Shown here piece after piece: positions 36,836 through 45,641 of a stretch of 64,000 nt of DNA. Made by a program: the position numbers and the translations under genes. The stretch spans positions 1-64,000 of the forward strand of contig NZ_FOXJ01000010.1 in the NCBI RefSeq assembly GCF_900115685.1, in the 5' to 3' direction. A model generated the notes under the pieces. That model was not told the origin of the DNA. It searched no databases and saw only the letters and a list, made by a program, of their open reading frames with translations. Within the stretch, counting starts at the first letter, position 1, and each line of letters begins with the position of its first letter. The DNA is from Variovorax sp. 770b2. GTDB lineage: Bacteria > Pseudomonadota > Gammaproteobacteria > Burkholderiales > Burkholderiaceae_C.

Positions 36836-37327
36836 ATGCAACACACCGCAACCCTCGCCTACGACGAAGCGCTGATCCGCGAGGCGGCGTTCTGCTTCTG
36901 GCGCCGCACGGTCGGCTGGGGCTTCCCCCTGGCGCTGGCGGTGCTCGCCGTGTCGCTGTGCGTGCTGCTCCTGGGCGGCAACCGGTCCTGGATCGTCGGT
37001 GTCGAGGCGAGCGCGCTGGCCGTGGGCATCGGGTTCGCCATTGCCATCTACGCTGTGCATTACCGCAATGCGATGACCAGGTTCCGGGCCCTGGTTTCGG
37101 GAAAGGCCACCTTCATCGCGCAGGACGACGGCCTGTCGTTCTCGTCGGAACTCGGCAGCACGACCCTGCCCTGGTCCGCGGTCACGGAGGTGTGGCGGTT
37201 CGAGCGCGTCTGGCTCCTGCTCTTTTCGAAGGCGCAGTTCTCGACGCTGCCCCTCGCCTCGATCCCGCCGGAGATGCAGTCTTTTCTATTGCAGCGGGTC
37301 GAGGCATCGGGCGGCAAGATCGTCTGA
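36836..37327 (+). CDS. YcxB-like membrane protein
   Basis: 163 residues. Two hydrophobic segments (about 25-45 and 52-70) are followed by a YcxB-type C-terminal beta domain: AQDDGLSFSSELGSTTLPWS, AVTEVWRFERVWLLLFSKAQ, and a final helix. Function unknown in the family. The ATG lies 2 bases after the frameshifted NIPSNAP gene, so the genes from 35535 form one tight run. Confidence 0.75.
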   Translation: MQHTATLAYDEALIREAAFCFWRRTVGWGFPLALAVLAVSLCVLLLGGNRSWIVGVEASALAVGIGFAIAIYAVHYRNAMTRFRALVSGKATFIAQDDGLSFSSELGSTTLPWSAVTEVWRFERVWLLLFSKAQFSTLPLASIPPEMQSFLLQRVEASGGKIV

Positions 37328-37414
37328 GCGTCTCGCTGCGAACGCTGCCACGAACGGGCGCGCAGGCCTACACTGCGGCTCGGTCACCACCCCCTACATC
37401 CATAGGAGAAACGC

Positions 37415-37780
37415 ATGAACACCCAGGAAATCGCCAACCAGCTCGTGGCGGTGTGCAAGGCAGGGAATTTCGAGGACGCCCTCGTGCTCTACGCCCCCGA
37501 CGCGGTGAGCGTCGAGGCCGGCGGCCCGCCCGGCCAGTCGCGCGAGGCGGTCGGCCTTGCGGCCATCAAGGCCAAGGGCGAGTGGTGGGTCGCCAACCAC
37601 GAGGTGCACTCCATGCAGGTCGCCGGCCCGTGGCCGCATGGCGACCGCTTCATCGTCGGCTTCAAGATCGACGTGACCATGAAGGCCACCAAGCACCGCT
37701 TCACGATGGAAGAAATGGCGCTCTATACCGTCGAGGGCGGCAAGATCGTGCGGGAAGAATTCTTCTACGCGATGGGCTAG
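37415..37780 (+). CDS. SnoaL-like/NTF2-fold protein
   Basis: 121 residues, with an N-terminal helix pair (EIANQLVAVCKAGNFEDALV, LYAPDAVSVE) and an antiparallel sheet (RFIVGFKIDVTMKATKHRF, LYTVEGGKIVREEFFYAMG) that fit the cone-shaped NTF2/SnoaL fold. Family members are small enzymes or ligand-binding proteins; no catalytic residue set is evident. An AGGAGA site precedes the ATG. Its role here cannot be inferred. Confidence 0.8.
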   Translation: MNTQEIANQLVAVCKAGNFEDALVLYAPDAVSVEAGGPPGQSREAVGLAAIKAKGEWWVANHEVHSMQVAGPWPHGDRFIVGFKIDVTMKATKHRFTMEEMALYTVEGGKIVREEFFYAMG

Positions 37781-37805
37781 CGCGGATGCGCAACCCGGCG
37801 TTGCC

Positions 37806-38237
37806 ATGACCCTCGAATGGCGCCACACGCTCGACGCGCTCGACTGGAACGAGCTCTCGCGCCTCTACGAGATCGCCCCGCTCGGCCACAAGAAGCCGGC
37901 CGACCTGCAGGTCGTGTTCTCGAACAGCCTGTTCAAGTGCCTGGTCTATGAAGGCGATCGCTTGATCGGCGCGGGTCGCGCAGTGGCCGACGGCCTGGAC
38001 TGCTCCTACATCTGCGACGTGGCGGTGCACCCCGACCACCAGGGCATCGGCCTGGGCAAGGCGATCGTCGCGAAGCTCGTCGAGTTCTCGCGTGGACATC
38101 GCAAGATCATCCTGTACGCGGTGGCGGGCAAGGAGCCCTTCTACAAGAAGCTGGGCTTCAGGCGCATGCGCACCGCGATGGCGATCTTCGGCAACGAGCA
38201 GCAGGCGCGCGAGCGCGGGCTGATCGACGACAGCTGA
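37806..38237 (+). CDS. GNAT family N-acetyltransferase
   Basis: 143 residues, a minimal GNAT domain: DCSYICDVAVHPDHQGIGLG contains the beta-4 strand and acetyl-CoA loop (QGIGLGKAIV), and the end KEPFYKKLGFRRMRTAMAIF is the usual terminal hairpin of the YjgM/arylamine-like group. Substrate unknown. It follows the SnoaL-like gene by 25 bases. Confidence 0.85.
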   Translation: MTLEWRHTLDALDWNELSRLYEIAPLGHKKPADLQVVFSNSLFKCLVYEGDRLIGAGRAVADGLDCSYICDVAVHPDHQGIGLGKAIVAKLVEFSRGHRKIILYAVAGKEPFYKKLGFRRMRTAMAIFGNEQQARERGLIDDS

Positions 38238-38366
38238 ATCACCAAAGCAGCGCGGGCGGGCGGCGTGACAGCCGTTACGCCCGTGACGAAGCGCGGGGCC
38301 GCCTGCGTTGTGAATGGCCAGCGTGCACTGGATGATCCGCACCTTCCATCACGCGCCGCACACGAC

Positions 38367-39233
38367 ATGCCTCTGCTTCCTCCGCCTTTCACGACCCACA
38401 CGCCCCGCGCGCGCCGCACCTTTCTCGCCCAAGGCGGCTGCGGCCTGCTCGCCGCGCTCGGCGCCGCCCGCTTCGCCGACGCCGCCACGCCCGCCGCACA
38501 CGTGGAAGAGCGGCCAGACCTCGCCGCCCACTTCAAGGAAGCCGGCGTGCGCGGAACCTGGGTGGTGCTCGACAGCGCCACCTCGAAGCTCACCGTGGTC
38601 GACCGCCGGCGCGCCGAGAAGCGCTTCAGCCCCGCCTCGACCTTCAAGATCCCCAACAGCCTGATCGCGCTGGAGACCGGCGCGGTGAAGGACATCGACG
38701 AAATCCTTCCCTACGGCGGCGGCACCTACAAGCGGAAGGACTGGGAGCGCGACATGAACCTGCGCGATGCGATCCGCGTCTCGCACCTGCCGATCTACCG
38801 CGGGGTGGCGCGCCGCATCGGCTTGGCGCGCATGAACGCGTGGATCGCGAAGCTGCACTACGGCAACGAGACGCTGGGCACCGAGGTCGACCAGTTCTGG
38901 GTCAACGACAAACTGCGGATCTCCGCCGCCGAGCAGGTGCGCTTCCTGATGCGGCTCGCGCAGCGCAGCCTGCCGATGTCGATGCGCACGCAGGACATGG
39001 TCCACGAGATCACGCGGCTCGAGAAGACGCCCACGCACGCCCTGCACGGCAAGACCGGCTGGTACGAAACGCCGGGCTTCTCGCTCGGCTGGTGGGTCGG
39101 CTGGGTCGCGCAGGCGAACGGCAGCGTGCAGAGCTTCGCGCTGAACATCGACATGCACGGCGAAGCCGACCTGGCCAAGCGCATTCCGCTGGCCCGCAAG
39201 CTGCTCTCGCAGATGAACCTGCTCCCGTCCTAG
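38367..39233 (+). CDS. Class D beta-lactamase (OXA-type) with Tat-like signal
   Basis: 288 residues. All class D motifs are present: STFK at Ser91-Lys94 (nucleophile and carbamylated Lys), S-H-L at 139-141 in the place of SxV, YGN at 165-167, and KTGW at 229-232. The signal peptide contains RARRTFLAQGG, a twin-arginine pattern, and ends near RFADA, so export through Tat is likely. It would hydrolyse penicillins; whether it covers other beta-lactams cannot be read from sequence. No regulator or mobile element is adjacent, which suggests an intrinsic chromosomal gene. Confidence 0.92.
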   Translation: MPLLPPPFTTHTPRARRTFLAQGGCGLLAALGAARFADAATPAAHVEERPDLAAHFKEAGVRGTWVVLDSATSKLTVVDRRRAEKRFSPASTFKIPNSLIALETGAVKDIDEILPYGGGTYKRKDWERDMNLRDAIRVSHLPIYRGVARRIGLARMNAWIAKLHYGNETLGTEVDQFWVNDKLRISAAEQVRFLMRLAQRSLPMSMRTQDMVHEITRLEKTPTHALHGKTGWYETPGFSLGWWVGWVAQANGSVQSFALNIDMHGEADLAKRIPLARKLLSQMNLLPS

Positions 39234-39287
39234 GGCAACACCCCTCATGCGGACGCGTTGCGGGCAAAATGCCCCGCAGGTGCCCTC

Positions 39288-40205
39288 ATGAATACACGAT
39301 TTGTCGAAGCCTTCCTCTGGGCCGCGCGGCTGGGCAGCTTTCGCGCGGCGAGCGACCGGCTCCACATCACGCAGGCGGCGGTGTCCAACCGCGTGGCCTC
39401 GCTGGAAGAAGACATCGGCGCGCGCCTCTTCGAGCGCGACGCGCGCGAGCTGCGGCTCACGCCCGTGGGCGTGCGGCTCATGGACTACGGCGAGCGGCTG
39501 CTCGAACTGCGGCGCGAGATCGTCTCGCTGGGCCGGCCGCGCGGCGACATCCTCGGGCTCGTGCGCATCGGCGCCATCGAGACCGTGGTCCACACCTGGC
39601 TCCTGGGCTTTCTCACCAACCTGCGCTCCACCTACCCGGGCATCGAGGTGCAACTGACCTCCGAGACCACGCTCGCCCTGCACCGGGGCCTGCGCGAAGG
39701 CGCGCTCGACATCGCGCTGCAGACCGACCACATCGCCGGCGCGGGCATCGTGAGCACGCCGTGCCTGCCGATGCCGATGGGCTGGGTCGGCCCGCCCGGC
39801 GCCGAGGGCACGCAGACCGTCGAGCAGCTGCTGCGCCAGCCCGTGCTCACCATGAGCCCCGGCTCGCAGCCGCACGAGGCGCTCAAGAACCTGTTTCGCG
39901 CGGCGGGCATTCCGCTGGGCAAGGTGCACTGCGTGAGCTCGATCTCGGCGCTCGCGCGCCTGGTGAAGGCGGGCTTCGGCAATGCGCTGGTGCCGCTGCC
40001 GCCCTGCTACGAATACGTGGCCATCGGCGATGTGCGGATCATCGCGTGCGATGCGCTCATCTCGCCGCAGCGCATCGTGGTGAGCCACCTGGAAGCGGCC
40101 GACTCCGATGCGATCCGGCTCGTGGCCGAACTGGCCTGCCGGGCCTCCGACCAGTTCACGACCTCGGCAGTCGCACCAACCTGGAGCGCAGCTTCAGAGG
40201 GTTAA
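39288..40205 (+). CDS. LysR family transcriptional regulator
   Basis: 305 residues from the ATG at 39288. Winged helix at ~3-60 (FVEAFLWAARLGSFRAASDR, LHITQAAVSNRVASLEEDIG). The effector domain begins near 90 (GLVRIGAIETVVHTWLLGFL). It is codirectional with, and 144 bases upstream of, the alpha/beta-barrel, permease, DUF2848 and amidase genes, and is probably their regulator. A perfect palindrome spans its stop codon. Confidence 0.88.
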   Translation: MNTRFVEAFLWAARLGSFRAASDRLHITQAAVSNRVASLEEDIGARLFERDARELRLTPVGVRLMDYGERLLELRREIVSLGRPRGDILGLVRIGAIETVVHTWLLGFLTNLRSTYPGIEVQLTSETTLALHRGLREGALDIALQTDHIAGAGIVSTPCLPMPMGWVGPPGAEGTQTVEQLLRQPVLTMSPGSQPHEALKNLFRAAGIPLGKVHCVSSISALARLVKAGFGNALVPLPPCYEYVAIGDVRIIACDALISPQRIVVSHLEAADSDAIRLVAELACRASDQFTTSAVAPTWSAASEG

Positions 40206-40210
40206 CCCTC
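40197..40210. promoter_or_regulatory. 14-base perfect palindrome spanning the LysR stop codon
   Basis: GAGGGTTAACCCTC includes the TAA at 40203-40205. It lies 140 bases before the amide operon and could be an operator for it, or simply part of the 3' end of the LysR transcript. Function is inferred only from symmetry and position. Confidence 0.4.
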
Positions 40211-40225
40211 AAATTGGCGCATTCC

Positions 40226-40242
40226 GGCCCCGAAAAGGGGCC
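40226..40242 (+). terminator. Short GC hairpin after the LysR gene
   Basis: GGCCCC (40226-40231) pairs with GGGGCC (40237-40242) around GAAAA, a stable tetraloop-like hairpin, followed by AGTAATTCTTG, which is T-enriched but not a clean T-run. It probably ends the LysR transcript. Confidence 0.5.
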
Positions 40243-40349
40243 AGTAATTCTTGTGGCTGTCGCCCAAAAAAACTCGTTTGTGACAGTCCGACCCCGCGAC
40301 GGAAGATCGCGCCTTTATTTTTCGAAGGCCCGCCTCCTCTTCCGCCGCC

Positions 40350-41027
40350 ATGAACACACCTGACCTTTCCTCCCCCGCAGCGATCGCGAACGGCATGCTC
40401 TTCGTCGCGTCCGACGTGGAGCCGGCCGACGAGGCCGACTTCAACCGCTGGTACGACAGGGAGCATGTGCAAGAGCGCGTGCGCATCCCCGGATTCCTTT
40501 CGGGCGCGCGCTATGTCTCGCTCGAAGGCGGACGCAAGTACCTGGGCCTGTACCGCACCGAATCGCTGGCCGTGTTCGGCTCGCCGGGCTACCGCGCCGC
40601 GTTCGAGAAGCAGACGCCGTGGTCCATCGCCAACCTCGACCGCATGCGCCAGCCGATCCGCCGCGTGTGCGCCGTGCGGGCCGTGACCGGCTTGGGCAGC
40701 GGCAGCCACGCGGTCGTGCTGCCGCTGGCTGTCACCGGCGACGTCGAGGCACTGGTCGCGCGCGCCGCTGCGGCCGGCCGCCAGCTCGCCGAGCAGGCAG
40801 GCTTCGTGCAGTCGTACCTGCTCGCACCCGACACCACGCTCAGCACGCCGCTGCCGCGCGAATCCACCGAAGGCCGCGTGCTGCAGCCGATGCTGGTCGT
40901 GGAGACCAGCAGCGCCGATGCAGCGCGCGCCGCTCGCACGCTGGCAGCCGCCGCGCTCGATGCCGACCCGGCCACCGGCTGGCTGCTTGCACTCGGCTGG
41001 AAGCTGGGCGCGGCCGAGCTGAACTGA
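40350..41027 (+). CDS. Dimeric alpha/beta-barrel (DUF4286/EthD-like) protein
   Basis: 225 residues. The first half has a ferredoxin-like pattern: NGMLFVASDVEPADEADFNR, WYDREHVQERVRIPGFLSGA, and YLGLYRTESL. A second, weaker copy starts near residue 120. Similar proteins bind or transform aromatic or polyketide-like compounds, some as monooxygenases. It is the first structural gene of the run ending in an amidase at 44470, so it may act on a metabolite of that pathway. Function not demonstrated. Confidence 0.7.
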   Translation: MNTPDLSSPAAIANGMLFVASDVEPADEADFNRWYDREHVQERVRIPGFLSGARYVSLEGGRKYLGLYRTESLAVFGSPGYRAAFEKQTPWSIANLDRMRQPIRRVCAVRAVTGLGSGSHAVVLPLAVTGDVEALVARAAAAGRQLAEQAGFVQSYLLAPDTTLSTPLPRESTEGRVLQPMLVVETSSADAARAARTLAAAALDADPATGWLLALGWKLGAAELN

Positions 41028-41083
41028 TCACGCTTCCTCGCACCTCCTCGCACTCTTCCTCTTCATCGAACAAGGGCATCTCC

Positions 41084-42400
41084 ATGACCGAACACGTTCT
41101 CAAGGCCCCGGCCACCGCCGCAGCACCGCCTGCGCCCAAGATGGGCCGGCTCGCGATGGCCAGCTCCATCGGCACCACGCTGGAGTGGTACGACTTCACC
41201 GTCTACAACATCATGGCCGCGCTGGTCTTCAACGCGGTGTTCTTCCCGTCGTTCGACCCGCTCACGGGCACCATCCTCGCCTTCTCGACCTACGCGGTCG
41301 GCTACATCTCTCGCCCGCTGGGCGGCGTGGTGTTCGGCCACCTGGGCGACCGGCTCGGCCGGCGCTTCGTGCTGGTGGCCACGCTGGTCATCATGGGCGT
41401 CTCGACCGGCCTCATGGGGCTCTTGCCGACGTATGCGACCTGGGGCATCTGGGCGCCCGTGGCGCTCGTTGCCTTGCGCTTCGTGCAGGGCGTGGCGCTC
41501 GGCGGCGAATGGGCCGGCGCGGTGCTGCTGTCGATGGAACATGGCAAGCCCAACGAGCGCGGCCGCAACGCCTCGTTCACGCAGATCGGCCCGTCGTTCG
41601 GCACGCTGATCGGCACCGGCTTCATCGCGGCCGTGTCCGCATGGCTGAGCCCGGAAGACTTCATGGCCTGGGGCTGGCGCATTCCGTTCATCTCCAGCGT
41701 GGCGCTGGTGCTGTTCGGCCTGTGGCTGCGCAGCGGCGTGGAAGAAACGCCGGTGTTCCTCGAAATGGAAGAGAAGAAAGCCACCGCCAAGACGCCCGTG
41801 AAGGAAGTGTTCACGCAGCACTGGCGCCGCCTGCTGGTGGCCGGCGGTTCGCGCATCGGCTCCGACGTTCTGTATGCGCTGGTGGTGGTGTTCACGCTGA
41901 CCTACGTGACGACGGTGCTGCACCTGTCGCGGCCGCTCGCGCTCACCGCCACGATGATCGGCGCGGCCTGCAACGCGATCGCGGTGCCCTACTTCGGCAG
42001 CTTGTCGGACCGCATCGGCCGCAAGCCCGTCTACATCGCCGGCGCGTTGCTGGGCATCGTCTGGGCCTTCGTGTTCTTCGTGCTGATGAACAGCGCGCAA
42101 CCCATCGCGATCTGCGCGGCGGTGGTGGTCGGCCTGATCATCCACGCCATCATGTACGGCCCGCAGGCCGCCTTCGTGACCGAGCAGTTCCCGGGCCGCG
42201 TGCGCTATGCCGGCTCGTCGCTGGCCTACACGCTGGCCGGCATCCTGGGCGGCGGCTTCGCGCCGCTGATCATCGCGAGCCTCTACAAGTCGTGGGGCAC
42301 CACGGTGGCCGTGTCGCTGTACGTGACGGTGGCCCTCTGCATCACGCTGGTCGCGCTCTTCATTGCCCGCGAAACCGCCAAGAAACCCCTGGAAGCCTGA
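41084..42400 (+). CDS. MFS transporter, metabolite:H+ symporter (MHS) family
   Basis: 438 residues with about 12 hydrophobic helices. The MHS hallmarks are TTLEWYDFTVYNIMAALVFN near the N-terminus, RPLGGVVFGHLGDRLGRRFV between helices 2 and 3, and GVALGGEWAGAVLLSMEH after helix 4. Known members import shikimate, citrate, alpha-ketoglutarate or proline/betaine. In this operon it most likely imports the substrate of the amidase. Its stop is 7 bases before the DUF2848 start. Confidence 0.92.
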   Translation: MTEHVLKAPATAAAPPAPKMGRLAMASSIGTTLEWYDFTVYNIMAALVFNAVFFPSFDPLTGTILAFSTYAVGYISRPLGGVVFGHLGDRLGRRFVLVATLVIMGVSTGLMGLLPTYATWGIWAPVALVALRFVQGVALGGEWAGAVLLSMEHGKPNERGRNASFTQIGPSFGTLIGTGFIAAVSAWLSPEDFMAWGWRIPFISSVALVLFGLWLRSGVEETPVFLEMEEKKATAKTPVKEVFTQHWRRLLVAGGSRIGSDVLYALVVVFTLTYVTTVLHLSRPLALTATMIGAACNAIAVPYFGSLSDRIGRKPVYIAGALLGIVWAFVFFVLMNSAQPIAICAAVVVGLIIHAIMYGPQAAFVTEQFPGRVRYAGSSLAYTLAGILGGGFAPLIIASLYKSWGTTVAVSLYVTVALCITLVALFIARETAKKPLEA

Positions 42401-42407
42401 GACCGAC

Positions 42408-43121
42408 ATGCATCTGCGTTTTGCCTGCGAAACCGTGAGCGCCGACGGCGCACGGTCCATCGAATTGCGCTCCATCGAACCCACCGCGCTGGTGGTGGCC
42501 GGATGGACCGGCCGCGACGTCGCGGCCATCGAACACCACATCCAGGAGCTGGCCGCCATCGGCGTGCCGCGCCCTTCGAGCGTGCCGCTGTACTACCGGG
42601 TGGCGTCCCAGCTGCTGACCCAGTCGAGCGCCATCGAAGCGCTGGGCGACCAGAGCTCCGGCGAGGCCGAGCCCGTGTTCTTCTTCTCGCAAGGCGAGTG
42701 GTGGCTGAGCGTGGCCTCGGACCACACCGACCGCCAGGTCGAGAGCTACTCGGTCGCCGTCTCCAAGCAGATGTGCGCCAAGCCCGTGGCCCAGGTGGCC
42801 TGGCGCTGGCACGACGTGCAGGCGCACCAGGACGAGATCGAATTGCACTCGCGCATCCTCGAGGACGGCCGCTGGGTGGACTACCAGCGCGGCACGCTCG
42901 CGTCGATCCGGCCGCTGGCCGCGCTGCGCGACGGCATGCCCGGCACGAGCGCCGCGCCCGAGGGCCTGTTCATGACCTGCGGCACGCTCGGTGCGCTGCC
43001 CAATGCGAAGGGCGAGGGCATCCGCCCCGCCGCGCAGATGGAAATCGAACTGCGCGACCCGCGCCTGCAGCGGCGCATCGTGCATCGCTACGCGGTGAAC
43101 GCACTGCCGGTGGTGGCGTGA
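42408..43121 (+). CDS. DUF2848 family protein
   Basis: 237 residues. The family pattern is recognisable: VVAGWTGRDVAAIEHHIQEL, LAAIGVPRPSSVPLYYRVA, and SVASDHTDRQVESYSVAVSK, and FMTCGTLGALPNAKG near the end. The fold is thought to be related to fumarylacetoacetate hydrolase-type proteins, and the gene is often beside amidases and permeases, but its reaction is unknown. It overlaps the amidase gene by one base (TGATG), a strong sign of joint function. Confidence 0.85.
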   Translation: MHLRFACETVSADGARSIELRSIEPTALVVAGWTGRDVAAIEHHIQELAAIGVPRPSSVPLYYRVASQLLTQSSAIEALGDQSSGEAEPVFFFSQGEWWLSVASDHTDRQVESYSVAVSKQMCAKPVAQVAWRWHDVQAHQDEIELHSRILEDGRWVDYQRGTLASIRPLAALRDGMPGTSAAPEGLFMTCGTLGALPNAKGEGIRPAAQMEIELRDPRLQRRIVHRYAVNALPVVA

Positions 43122-44470
43122 TGCGCGGCACCGGCCACCTCACCATCGCCGCGCTGCGAGAACGCATTGCGCGCGGCGAGCTGTCGCACGAAGCGTTGAT
43201 CGGGCAGGTGCTCGAAGCCGCTGCGCTGCCCTCGGCGCAGCATGTGTTCACGAAGACCTACGCCGATGCGGCGCTCGCGGCGGCGCGTCATGCGGATGCC
43301 GCGCAGAAGGCCGGCGTGCAACTCGGCGCACTCGCGGGCCTGCCGGTGTCGGTCAAGGACCTGTACGACGTCGCGGGCGAAACCACGATGGCCGGCTCCG
43401 CCGTCTGCGAAGGCGAACCGCCGGCCGCGCGCGATGCGGTGGCCGTGGCGCGGCTGCGCACGCAAGGCGCGGCCATCGTCGGCAAGACCAACATGACCGA
43501 ATTCGCGTTCTCGGGCGTGGGCATCAACCCGCACCACGGCACGCCGCACAACCCGGCCGATGCGGAGACACCGCGCATCCCGGGCGGCTCGTCCTCGGGG
43601 GCGGCCGTGTCGGTGGCGCTCGGTCTCGCGGTCGCCGGGCTGGGCTCGGACACGGGCGGCTCGATCCGCATCCCGGCCGCGCTCTGCGGGCTCGTGGGTT
43701 TCAAGAACACGCAGTCGCGCGTGCCGCGCACGGGCGCCTTCGAGCTCGCGCGTTCGCTGGACACCGTCTGCGCGATGGCGCGCAGCGTCGAAGACTGCCT
43801 CGTCGCCGATGCGGCGATTGCCGATGCACCGCTGGCGGTGCGCCGGCGTCCGCTCGCGGGCCTGCGCCTCGCGGTGCCCCGCACGCTGATGTTCGACGGC
43901 ATCGAGCCCGCGGTCGCTCGCGCCTTCGAGCGCTCGGTGCAGGCGCTGTCGGCGGCGGGTGCGCAGGTGGTCGAGATCACGCTGGCCGAGCTCGCGGAGA
44001 TCGCATCGATCAACGCGCCCGGTGGCTTCTCGCCGGTGGAAGCATCGGCCGTGCACCGCGAGCGCTTCGCCGCGAAGCGCGAGGGTTTCGACTCGCGCGT
44101 GGCCGCACGCATCGCACTCGGCACCGAGGTGCGCGCCGCCGACTACATCGTCATGCAGGACCGCCGCCGCGACTGGATCGGCCGCGTCGAACACGCGCTC
44201 GAAGGCTTCGACGCCCTCGTCTGCCCGACCGTGCCGATCGTCGCGCCGCCCATCGCGTCGCTGGCCGAAGACGCAGCGTTCTTCCAGGCCAACGGCCTCT
44301 TGCTGCGCAACACCTTCGCAATCAACTTCCTCGATGGGTGCGCGTTCAGCCTGCCGTGCCATGCGCCGGACGAACTGCCGGTGGGGCTGATGCTCTCGTC
44401 GGTGCGCGGCGACGATGCGCGGCTCGCAGCCGTGGCGCTGGCCGTGGAGCCGGTGCTGCGTTTCGCCTGA
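43121..44470 (+). CDS. Amidase signature family hydrolase
   Basis: 449 residues. The catalytic triad is in place: Lys79 (LPVSVKDLYD), the cis-Ser in GGSSSG at 155-160, and nucleophile Ser181 in GSDTGGSIRIPAALCG. These enzymes hydrolyse amide bonds in small molecules or transfer ammonia as GatA. Length and context (no gatB or gatC) argue for a catabolic amidase. It is the last gene of the operon behind the permease and DUF2848 genes, so it probably frees ammonia or a carboxylate from the imported compound. Confidence 0.93.
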   Translation: MRGTGHLTIAALRERIARGELSHEALIGQVLEAAALPSAQHVFTKTYADAALAAARHADAAQKAGVQLGALAGLPVSVKDLYDVAGETTMAGSAVCEGEPPAARDAVAVARLRTQGAAIVGKTNMTEFAFSGVGINPHHGTPHNPADAETPRIPGGSSSGAAVSVALGLAVAGLGSDTGGSIRIPAALCGLVGFKNTQSRVPRTGAFELARSLDTVCAMARSVEDCLVADAAIADAPLAVRRRPLAGLRLAVPRTLMFDGIEPAVARAFERSVQALSAAGAQVVEITLAELAEIASINAPGGFSPVEASAVHRERFAAKREGFDSRVAARIALGTEVRAADYIVMQDRRRDWIGRVEHALEGFDALVCPTVPIVAPPIASLAEDAAFFQANGLLLRNTFAINFLDGCAFSLPCHAPDELPVGLMLSSVRGDDARLAAVALAVEPVLRFA

Positions 44471-44530
44471 GCGAACGGGGCCGGTCGGGCCGTGTCAGGG
44501 ACCGGCCCCGATTCGGCTATCGTCTTGCGA

Positions 44531-45115
44531 ATGCCGCTTTCGCACCCCACCCTCACCGGCCCGCGCATTCTCCTGCGCCCCCTGCTTGCATCCGATGCGC
44601 CGGCGCTCATCGACGCCGCCGCCGACGGCGAGCTCTGGAACCTGCCGTTCACCGTCGTGCCTTCGGCGGAGACGGTCGATGCGTACATCGGAAACGCCCT
44701 GCAAGGGAAAGCGGCCGGCACCGTGATGCCCTTCGCGACCGTGCTGCGCGAGACCGGCCGAGTCATCGGCTCGACGCGCTTCTGGAAGATCGACCGCATC
44801 AACCGCAAGCTGGAGATCGGCAGCACCTGGATCTCGGCGTCGTGGCAGAAGAGCTTCGTCAACACCGAGGCCAAGCACCTGATGCTGTGCCACGCCTTCC
44901 AGGAGATGGCGTGCGTGCGCGTGCAATTCACCACCGACGAGATCAACGCAAAATCTCGCGCGGCCACCCTGCGGCTCGGCGCGAAGCAGGAAGGCATCGT
45001 GCGCCACGAGCGGATCATGCCGGACGGCCGCAAGCGCAACTCGGTGCGCTTCAGCATCATCGATGACGAGTGGCCGGCCGTGAAAGCGCAACTGGAAGCG
45101 AGGATTCGCACATGA
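44531..45115 (+). CDS. GNAT family N-acetyltransferase (RimJ/RimL-like)
   Basis: 194 residues from the ATG at 44531. RimJ-like features: TGPRILLRPLLASDAPALID at the start, VIGSTRFWKIDRINRKLEIG, STWISASWQKSFVNTEAKHL, and the end RHERIMPDGRKRNSVRFSI. Substrate unknown; relatives acetylate protein N-termini or small amines. It overlaps the next GNAT gene by four bases. Confidence 0.88.
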   Translation: MPLSHPTLTGPRILLRPLLASDAPALIDAAADGELWNLPFTVVPSAETVDAYIGNALQGKAAGTVMPFATVLRETGRVIGSTRFWKIDRINRKLEIGSTWISASWQKSFVNTEAKHLMLCHAFQEMACVRVQFTTDEINAKSRAATLRLGAKQEGIVRHERIMPDGRKRNSVRFSIIDDEWPAVKAQLEARIRT

Positions 45116-45606
45116 CCCATTCCGTCGTAGCGACCCAAGAGCGCCACTTCGAGAGCCTGTACCAGGCGCTCGACACCGTGGCGCGCGAAAAGAAGTACCT
45201 CGCGCAGACCCAGGCGCCGCCGTGGCAGCAATCGCTCGCCTTCTATCGCAACGTGCTGGCCGAAGGCTTTCCGCATGTCGTCGCGGTCGATGCCGGCGAC
45301 CGGGTCGTGGGCTGGTGCGACGTGTCGCCGGTCTTCGGGCATTCGAGGGCGCACATCGGCATCCTGGGCATCGCCCTCTTGCCCGAGGCGCGCGGCCGGG
45401 GCCTGGGCACGCAGCTGCTGCAGGCGGCCATCGACAGGTCGTGGTCGCGCGGGCTCACCCGCATCGAGCTCTCGGTCCGCGCGGACAACCTGAACGCCAA
45501 GGCGCTGTACGAGCGGCTGGGCTTCGAGCACGAAGGCCTCGCGCGGCGCGCCAGCCTGATCGACGGCATTTACCACGACGCTTTCAGGATGGCCCTGCTT
45601 CGCTAG
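45112..45606 (+). CDS. GNAT family N-acetyltransferase
   Basis: 164 residues. Acetyl-CoA loop EARGRGLGTQLLQAAIDRSW and the terminal NAKALYERLGFEHEGLARRA hairpin are clear. It starts four bases inside the preceding GNAT gene, so the two are translationally coupled and may act on the same type of substrate. No specificity is evident. Confidence 0.88.
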   Translation: MTHSVVATQERHFESLYQALDTVAREKKYLAQTQAPPWQQSLAFYRNVLAEGFPHVVAVDAGDRVVGWCDVSPVFGHSRAHIGILGIALLPEARGRGLGTQLLQAAIDRSWSRGLTRIELSVRADNLNAKALYERLGFEHEGLARRASLIDGIYHDAFRMALLR

Positions 45607-45641
45607 ACTGAAGCATTCACTGCAATTTGGAGAGAGCGCCC

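Noticed and set aside
43121-44470. GatA subunit of the aspartyl/glutamyl-tRNA amidotransferase
   Set aside because: Neither gatB nor gatC is adjacent and the operon carries a permease and DUF2848 gene, which fits a catabolic amidase.
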